Shown: positions 62,001 through 64,000 of the stretch, in pieces
Layout of the letters: each line of letters starts with the position of its first letter
Numbering within the stretch: position 1 is the stretch's first letter
From: Arion vulgaris
Lineage: Eukaryota; Mollusca; Gastropoda; Stylommatophora; Arionidae
NCBI GenBank assembly: GCA_020796225.1
Contig: CM036775.1
Coordinates: forward strand, 5,405,393-5,469,392
Direction: 5' to 3'
Length of the DNA stretch: 64,000 bases
Notes under the pieces: model-generated
The model's database searches: none
What the model saw: the letters and a program-made list of their open reading frames with translations, nothing else
What the model was told of the DNA's origin: nothing
Position numbers and translations under genes: made by a program

Positions 62001-62915
62001 GCCAAACCTGGACGCTGACAACAACGATAGAAGAAAACTAGTCACAACAGAGATGAAGTGTCTACGCAGAATGCTGGGTGTAACAAGAAGAGACTGGTTG
62101 AGAAATGAAGACATCAGGAAAAAGTGGGTACAACATCAGTACTAGACTTCATCAAGAAACAACAAATTAAATGGTTCAGCCACGTAAGCAGATTACCATC
62201 AGACAGTGCACCCCAAAGAGCAATGCTGCCCGATACAATGGGTACAAAGCAAAAGGCCTGCCACGCAAAGATGGACCTCAGAGATAACAGAGGCGACGAA
62301 AGAGACTATCTACGAGCGCATACTAGGGCCCGTTTTAGAAATCTCTTCCTGACCTGCCGCTGTGAGGCATACAGGATTCGAGAAAGAAAGATATATCACA
62401 ATAAGAATGATAAAAGTGGGCGTAAAAGAACGATCGAAAGAAGAAGAAATATGTTGCCATGAAATATGCATGTTCTCAGAAGTTTTACTTTCGTTGCTTT
62501 GCTTGTGCCATAGTTTCTTCATGCTGACCACTCTCTGGAAAGCCATGGCTAGTCTTCTTCTAACTTCTTACATACAATCTCCATTGTTGGTAATTATAGA
62601 GCCAAGATATTCAAAATATGTGACGTTCTCAATGTCTTCATTATTGATAACTGATGGCCATCCTACTAATTCTTTCAATTAACATAATTTTGTAACTATT
62701 TTTTCCCAGACAACATCAAGGCTCTATTCAGAAGGGGAAAGGCTCATGCAGCGGTTTGGAACGTGAAAGAAGCTCAGGCTGACCTTGCAAGGGTTGTGGA
62801 ACTTGACCCAAGTCTAGAGGCTGCTGTCAAGAAAGAACTATCCCTTATGGATCAAAGAGTCAAAGCCAAAGAACAACAAGAAAAGTCGAGGTTAAAGGGA
62901 ATGTTCAACAGTTGA
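46966..62915 (+). CDS. AIP: AH-receptor-interacting protein (AIP/XAP2), complete
   Basis: Six exons: 46966-47064, 47756-47935, 49184-49355, 52584-52770, 59686-59828, 62710-62915 (987 nt, 328 codons plus TGA). Vertebrate AIP is 330 residues. AIP is a cytosolic immunophilin-like co-chaperone that bridges HSP90 to clients such as the AH receptor. Residues 1-150 are the FKBP-like domain (ELPDF-type [54 protein letters not shown]). Residues about 178-210 form TPR1 ([21 protein letters not shown]), about 230-260 TPR2 ([13 protein letters not shown]) and about 262-295 TPR3 ([19 protein letters not shown]). Asn185, Asn234 and Arg268/Arg269 sit at carboxylate-clamp positions that bind HSP90 C-termini. 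A C-terminal helix ends KGMFNS. The start is chosen because exon 1 matches the family N-terminus ([18 protein letters not shown]) and has A at -3 and G at +4. All splice sites are GT..AG and phases fit. Introns of 0.7, 1.2, 3.2, 6.9 and 2.9 kb are packed with transposons. No break was seen. Confidence 0.97.
47220..47385 (-). mobile_element. LINE-J fragment in AIP intron 1
   Basis: Matches 31,845-31,985 (KIMNIKWNEFRRVMK region and the upstream block TTCTATATCTTTAGCCA on plus). Confidence 0.75.
47756..47935 (+). CDS. AIP: AIP exon 2 (residues 34-93)
   Basis: Acceptor TTTGACAG, donor GTGAAT. Carries most of the FKBP-like core, from [20 protein letters not shown] to VAEFTCDTK. Confidence 0.96.
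48000..48310 (+). mobile_element. LINE-D fragment in AIP intron 2
   Basis: Degenerate copy ending in the family signature TTGGGGTGGCAAAGTTCTGC. Confidence 0.8.
48320..48715. other. Unassigned intronic DNA
   Basis: No coding signal; a possible SINE-like stretch around 48,440-48,560 could not be matched. Confidence 0.35.
48720..48985. repeat. 85-bp tandem repeat, three copies
   Basis: TTGCTGTTGTTCAATGTCTAC recurs near 48,729, 48,814 and 48,899. Confidence 0.93.
49184..49355 (+). CDS. AIP: AIP exon 3 (residues 94-150 plus 1 nt)
   Basis: Acceptor TTTTCCCAG, donor [25 protein letters not shown] to [11 protein letters not shown]; the last G begins Glu151. Confidence 0.96.
49450..49705 (+). mobile_element. 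SINE-G, full length
   Basis: Head CACCCGTGTGGAGCGAGCAC to the tail GTTCGAAGAAGAAGGAGG. A good family reference copy in AIP intron 3. Confidence 0.88.
49708..49895 (+). mobile_element. SINE-E copy
   Basis: GTCTGGCCAAATGAACTAGAG, B-box CGAGTTCAATCCTGG and the shared TTCCACAGG end. Confidence 0.75.
49905..50225 (-). mobile_element. LINE-M 3' part
   Basis: The minus strand encodes a NPQ(R)-like [20 protein letters not shown] stretch and the [21 protein letters not shown] region (GTGTGTCCTATCCATCGCCA on plus). Confidence 0.82.
50450..51010 (+). mobile_element. LINE-N, RNase-H end
   Basis: [20 protein letters not shown] (RNase H Asp motif), [14 protein letters not shown], then a frameshifted [19 protein letters not shown] and [19 protein letters not shown] short duplicate of the terminal block lies at 50,450-50,530. 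Confidence 0.9.
51235..51350 (-). mobile_element. SINE-B fragment
   Basis: The minus strand carries AGCACTTGAGCTTTGCAGC and CTCGGTGCCATGGACATTG. Confidence 0.82.
51370..51635 (-). mobile_element. SINE-D copy
   Basis: The minus strand has ATGGTTAAGCCTTTGC, B-box GGGTTCAAATTCGG and GTTGCTGGAGCTAAGGAGCT. Confidence 0.85.
51636..51790 (+). mobile_element. LINE-B tail scrap
   Basis: TGGACCTCAGAAATAACAGA and the following block match 12,463-12,545. Confidence 0.75.
51897..51981. repeat. 85-bp inverted repeat (hairpin)
   Basis: CACAGGATAATCAGGTAAGG on the left pairs with CCTTACCTGATTATTCTGTG on the right with one mismatch, leaving a loop of about 40 bp. Confidence 0.93.
52048..52375 (-). mobile_element. 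SINE-A with perfect TSD
   Basis: 328 bp, poly(T) on the left, tRNA-like head on the right; TSD GAATGGCTTGC at 52,037-52,047 and 52,376-52,386. Confidence 0.95.
52398..52490 (+). mobile_element. SINE-J fragment
   Basis: GTAAGGACGCTCGTATTGCT through AAGTGGTTCGAATACTGTG, matching 6,982-7,070. Confidence 0.85.
52584..52770 (+). CDS. AIP: AIP exon 4 (residues 151-212 plus 2 nt)
   Basis: Acceptor CCAACTTTCAG, donor [25 protein letters not shown] to LGMLEDLML; includes TPR1 with GN at 184-185. Confidence 0.95.
52785..53347. repeat. 34-bp minisatellite in AIP intron 4
   Basis: Units of GTGCCTGGGGTTTTGTGTGT followed by TTAAGATGAAGTGT, with shorter 24-bp forms at the left (to about 52,925). It continues at 54,447-54,560 and, degenerate, at 54,900-55,040. 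Confidence 0.95.
53348..54446 (+). mobile_element. LINE-F, 1.1-kb 5'-truncated copy
   Basis: Inserted in the 34-bp array with TSD TATGTGCCTGG (53,337-53,347 and 54,447-54,457). It starts inside the RT domain ([19 protein letters not shown]), passes VKQGCVMSP and a damaged FADG catalytic box, then [36 protein letters not shown] and the [17 protein letters not shown] end. It finishes in AACTAACTA. A few frameshifts are present. Confidence 0.93.
54447..54560. repeat. 34-bp minisatellite, right part
   Basis: Three further units after the LINE-F insertion. Confidence 0.92.
54600..54925 (-). mobile_element. LINE-L 3' part
   Basis: The minus strand encodes [20 protein letters not shown], then [20 protein letters not shown]. 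Degenerate 34-bp repeat sequence follows on the right. Confidence 0.85.
55045..55290 (+). mobile_element. RNase-H-type LINE 3' end
   Basis: A degenerate [20 protein letters not shown], then LWGNLTDL, the usual C-terminus of RNase-H LINE proteins. Contains stops. Confidence 0.75.
55465..55900 (-). mobile_element. LINE-M 3' part, unexpanded reference
   Basis: The minus strand encodes [60 protein letters not shown] and [20 protein letters not shown]. It shows the RWYD-to-RWRW interval as a single copy. Confidence 0.92.
55901..56214. other. Unassigned intronic DNA
   Basis: No coding or repeat signal recognised. Confidence 0.4.
56215..56820 (-). mobile_element. LINE-O, RNase-H end
   Basis: The minus strand has [20 protein letters not shown], then [20 protein letters not shown] and [19 protein letters not shown]. 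Frameshifts lie near 56,300 and 56,530. Confidence 0.88.
56821..57067. other. AT-rich intronic DNA
   Basis: Nothing recognised. Confidence 0.4.
57081..57413 (-). mobile_element. SINE-A with perfect TSD
   Basis: 333 bp; TSD CTTAAAATCATTT at 57,068-57,080 and 57,414-57,426. Confidence 0.95.
57625..57970 (+). mobile_element. LINE-P 3' end with tail expansion
   Basis: Degenerate [14 protein letters not shown] and following arginine-rich block, then KPRHWATTR and the 33-bp array. Confidence 0.85.
57828..57970. repeat. 33-bp tandem repeat at the LINE-P end
   Basis: GACACTGGGCAACAACCTGG plus TAGCAGTGTGA, about five units including the original LINE sequence (first copy 57,802-57,834). It is single in 5,870-5,905. 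Confidence 0.95.
57971..58465. other. AT-rich intronic DNA
   Basis: No coding or repeat match recognised. Confidence 0.4.
58470..58980 (+). mobile_element. LINE-C 3' part
   Basis: [40 protein letters not shown] and [19 protein letters not shown]; then a frameshifted end with ATGGTACCTGATGATGATGA. Confidence 0.9.
58981..59254. other. Unassigned intronic DNA
   Basis: No repeat or splice-supported exon recognised. Confidence 0.4.
59255..59590 (-). mobile_element. LINE-A 3' end
   Basis: Close match to 1,235-1,555, including the minus-strand [12 protein letters not shown] zinc finger. Confidence 0.92.
59686..59828 (+). CDS. AIP: AIP exon 5 (residues 213-260)
   Basis: Acceptor TTTGTTTACAG, donor [26 protein letters not shown] to DVLDREP; contains TPR2. 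Confidence 0.95.
59870..60170 (+). mobile_element. SINE-D, full length
   Basis: Head GGTGTCTCTGTGGCTAAATGG, B-box GAGTTCGAATCCG and body to TTTGACATATAAGGC. Confidence 0.9.
60200..60325 (+). mobile_element. SINE-C head fragment
   Basis: GTGGTCTCTGTGTGGTAGAAG, GTTCGCTCCCTTGTGGAGCC and GAGATCACTGATCCTCAATG. Confidence 0.82.
60325..60580 (+). mobile_element. SINE-G, full length
   Basis: AAGGGGAGCAAAGAATAGTAA to GAACGTTCAAGAAGAAAGAAG. Confidence 0.88.
60582..60900 (+). mobile_element. SINE-D, full length
   Basis: Head GGGGGCTAAGTGGTTAAACC, B-box GGGTTCGAATCTGGACC; the 3' end (TTTGACACATAATACTTCC) matches 60,145-60,170. Confidence 0.9.
60915..61350 (-). mobile_element. LINE-E 3' part
   Basis: The minus strand shows [39 protein letters not shown] and a [15 protein letters not shown] block, then [20 protein letters not shown]. 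Confidence 0.9.
61365..61660 (+). mobile_element. SINE-I, long form
   Basis: Same 5' extension as 40,325-40,480, then ACCTGCTGCCTTGCAGGTCG and GATAAGCACCAGAGCTCC. Confidence 0.85.
61680..62455 (+). mobile_element. LINE-B copy, indel-degraded, plus shared tail
   Basis: Nearly identical to 11,815-12,565 but with scattered 1-bp deletions. Immediately after its end (GATTCGAGAAAGAAAGA) comes ATATCACAATAAGAATGATA and a GAAGAAGAAG tail, which the other LINE-B copy lacks. Confidence 0.9.
62456..62680 (-). mobile_element. LINE-R fragment
   Basis: The minus strand encodes [14 protein letters not shown], then [20 protein letters not shown]: the RT thumb-region YLGS block of another LINE. Confidence 0.82.
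62710..62915 (+). CDS. AIP: AIP exon 6 (residues 261-328, stop)
   Basis: Acceptor [31 protein letters not shown] to [12 protein letters not shown]. Contains TPR3 and the C-terminal helix. Confidence 0.96.
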
Positions 62916-62959
62916 ATATTATTGAGATATTATTGAGATATTGTGATAAATGTTATTGC

Positions 62960-63186
62960 TTGGCAGTCTAAAAGTTGCATAGTTTAATTGAAGTTATCGA
63001 TATATACTTTGGTTGTTCGACTGTCTGAAGTTGCATAATTCAATTGAAATTATTAATGTATTCTTTGGTTGTTTGGCAGTCTGAAGTTGCATAATTCAAT
63101 TGAAGTTATTAATGTATTCTTTGGTTGTTCGACTGTCTGAAGTTGCATAATTCAATTGAAGTTATTAATGTATTCTTCCGTTGTTT
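62960..63186. repeat. 56-bp tandem repeat after the AIP stop
   Basis: Four units starting at 62,962, 63,019, 63,075 and 63,131 (CTGAAGTTGCATAATTCAAT). A further partial unit appears at 63,662-63,697, beyond the SINE-G insertion. Confidence 0.95.
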
Positions 63187-63194
63187 GACCGCCT

Positions 63195-63660
63195 GTGTTT
63201 TGTCGGTGCTCGCACGAGGAGAAAAGAATAGTAACACTGACCTACAAGGCATGTCATAGGAGACGACTGAGGTAGGGTAGGAAGCTACCCTTGTAAATAA
63301 AAAGCGCCATGTGGACAGGCACACCAGACTACAGAGCACTTACTTCAAGACTGCCCCAAATATGATACACTGAGGCAAACTCACTGGCCTAACGAAATGA
63401 CACTCGACAGAAAACTACACAGACCTCTGCGTGAGCTACAAAAGACAGTGAAGTTTATATAAGAATCAACATTGAATATATAGACAATATTTCAAGCGAA
63501 CAAAAGAAAGGAAGGAATAAAAAGCATAGCAGAAATCTGATGTGCTGGCCTACTTGTGGGCACATACCTGTCACAACATACAATCTCTCTTAGGCTCGGA
63601 TTATATACAAATCACAAAGAGTGGTTAACAAGGGGTCGATATGGGGCGTTCAAAGAAGAA
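63195..63660 (+). mobile_element. SINE-G split by a LINE tail
   Basis: Head to AATAAAAAGC at 63,305, resuming at 63,526 and ending GCGTTCAAAGAAGAATA. Confidence 0.9.
63306..63515 (+). mobile_element. 5'-truncated RNase-H LINE tail inside SINE-G
   Basis: 210 bp with TSD AATAAAAAGC (63,296-63,305 and 63,516-63,525). Encodes TTEHLLQDCPKYDTLRQTHW and RPLRELQKTVKFI, then a short non-coding end, as in 4,509-4,673. Confidence 0.92.
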
Positions 63661-63714
63661 TACGCTTGTTTGGCAGTCTGAAGTTGCATAATTCAGGATT
63701 GATTGATTGATAAG

Positions 63715-63910
63715 ATCATCATCATTGCACTTCAGTGAGTAACCATGTGTGCTTCGACCTCTTTCTCACACAGGAAAATCTCAGAGGCAGTTCACAAACT
63801 CCGTAGCACCAGTGAAGTGTCCCAGATGTAATTTTAGAAGATTGTGAAAATATTTTGGAGGAATTTTATTTTTTAATCTTTCTAATGAATTTTGCCATGG
63901 CAGGAGCTTT
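63715..63910 (-). mobile_element. SINE-C 3' part
   Basis: Reverse complement of the family 3' end (ATCATCATCATTGCACTTCA to TTTCTAATGAATTTTGCC). Confidence 0.82.
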
Positions 63911-64000
63911 CTAGTCTGCTCGTCTCTATAGTCTGCTCGTCTCTATAGCCTGCTCGCCTCTATAGCCTGCTCATCTCTATAGTCTGCTGCTCTACAGCCT
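63911..64000. repeat. About 19-bp tandem repeat at the right edge
   Basis: Units of the type TAGTCTGCTCGTCTCTA, about five copies, running off the window. Confidence 0.92.

Overview
This is non-coding-rich metazoan nuclear DNA. Genes are split by GT..AG introns, and most of the rest is transposon debris: many LINE reverse-transcriptase fragments, tRNA-derived SINEs, MITEs, one Penelope-like element and several satellites. The style of the LINEs, the abundance of SINEs with GAAGAAGAAG-type tails and a peptide-type rhodopsin GPCR suggest a lophotrochozoan invertebrate, possibly a heterobranch gastropod. That taxonomic guess is inference only.

Two host genes can be read, both on the plus strand. 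From 9,190 to 22,343 lie the last four exons of a class A GPCR (end of IL2/TM4 through TM7 and a Ser-rich tail). All intron phases agree and give 260 codons plus stop. The exons for TM1-TM3 were not found. From 46,966 to 62,915 lies a complete six-exon AIP (aryl-hydrocarbon-receptor-interacting protein) gene, 328 residues, with an FKBP-like domain and TPRs.

Layout: 1-1,200 is a 30-bp minisatellite with 40 uninterrupted copies. 1.2-9.2 kb is layered LINE/SINE/MITE debris. 9.2-22.3 kb is the GPCR 3' half; its introns hold two LINE copies carrying internal tandem expansions (15.1-15.6 kb and 18.0-20.3 kb). 22.4-24.8 kb is LINE and MITE nests. 24.8-28.9 kb is an 89-bp satellite holding two copies of an unrecognised 1.26-1.30-kb insert in a 1.9-kb higher-order repeat. 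29-42 kb is LINE/SINE mosaic with a GC-rich tandem-repeat block at 39.1-40.5 kb. 42-45 kb is a decayed Penelope-like element. 45.2-46.9 kb is an RNase-H LINE and another LINE ending about 115 bp before the AIP start codon. 47-63 kb is AIP with TE-filled introns. 63-64 kb is a 56-bp repeat broken by a SINE that itself contains a LINE tail.

Family labels (LINE-A to R, SINE-A to J, MITE-1, MITE-2) are local names defined by comparing copies inside this window; they are not database names. The most informative features are insertion junctions with target-site duplications (TSDs). These give nine 8-bp-TSD MITE-1 copies, several nested insertions and a relative order of events. Many near-identical copies differ by single-base indels, so part of the apparent decay may be consensus error.
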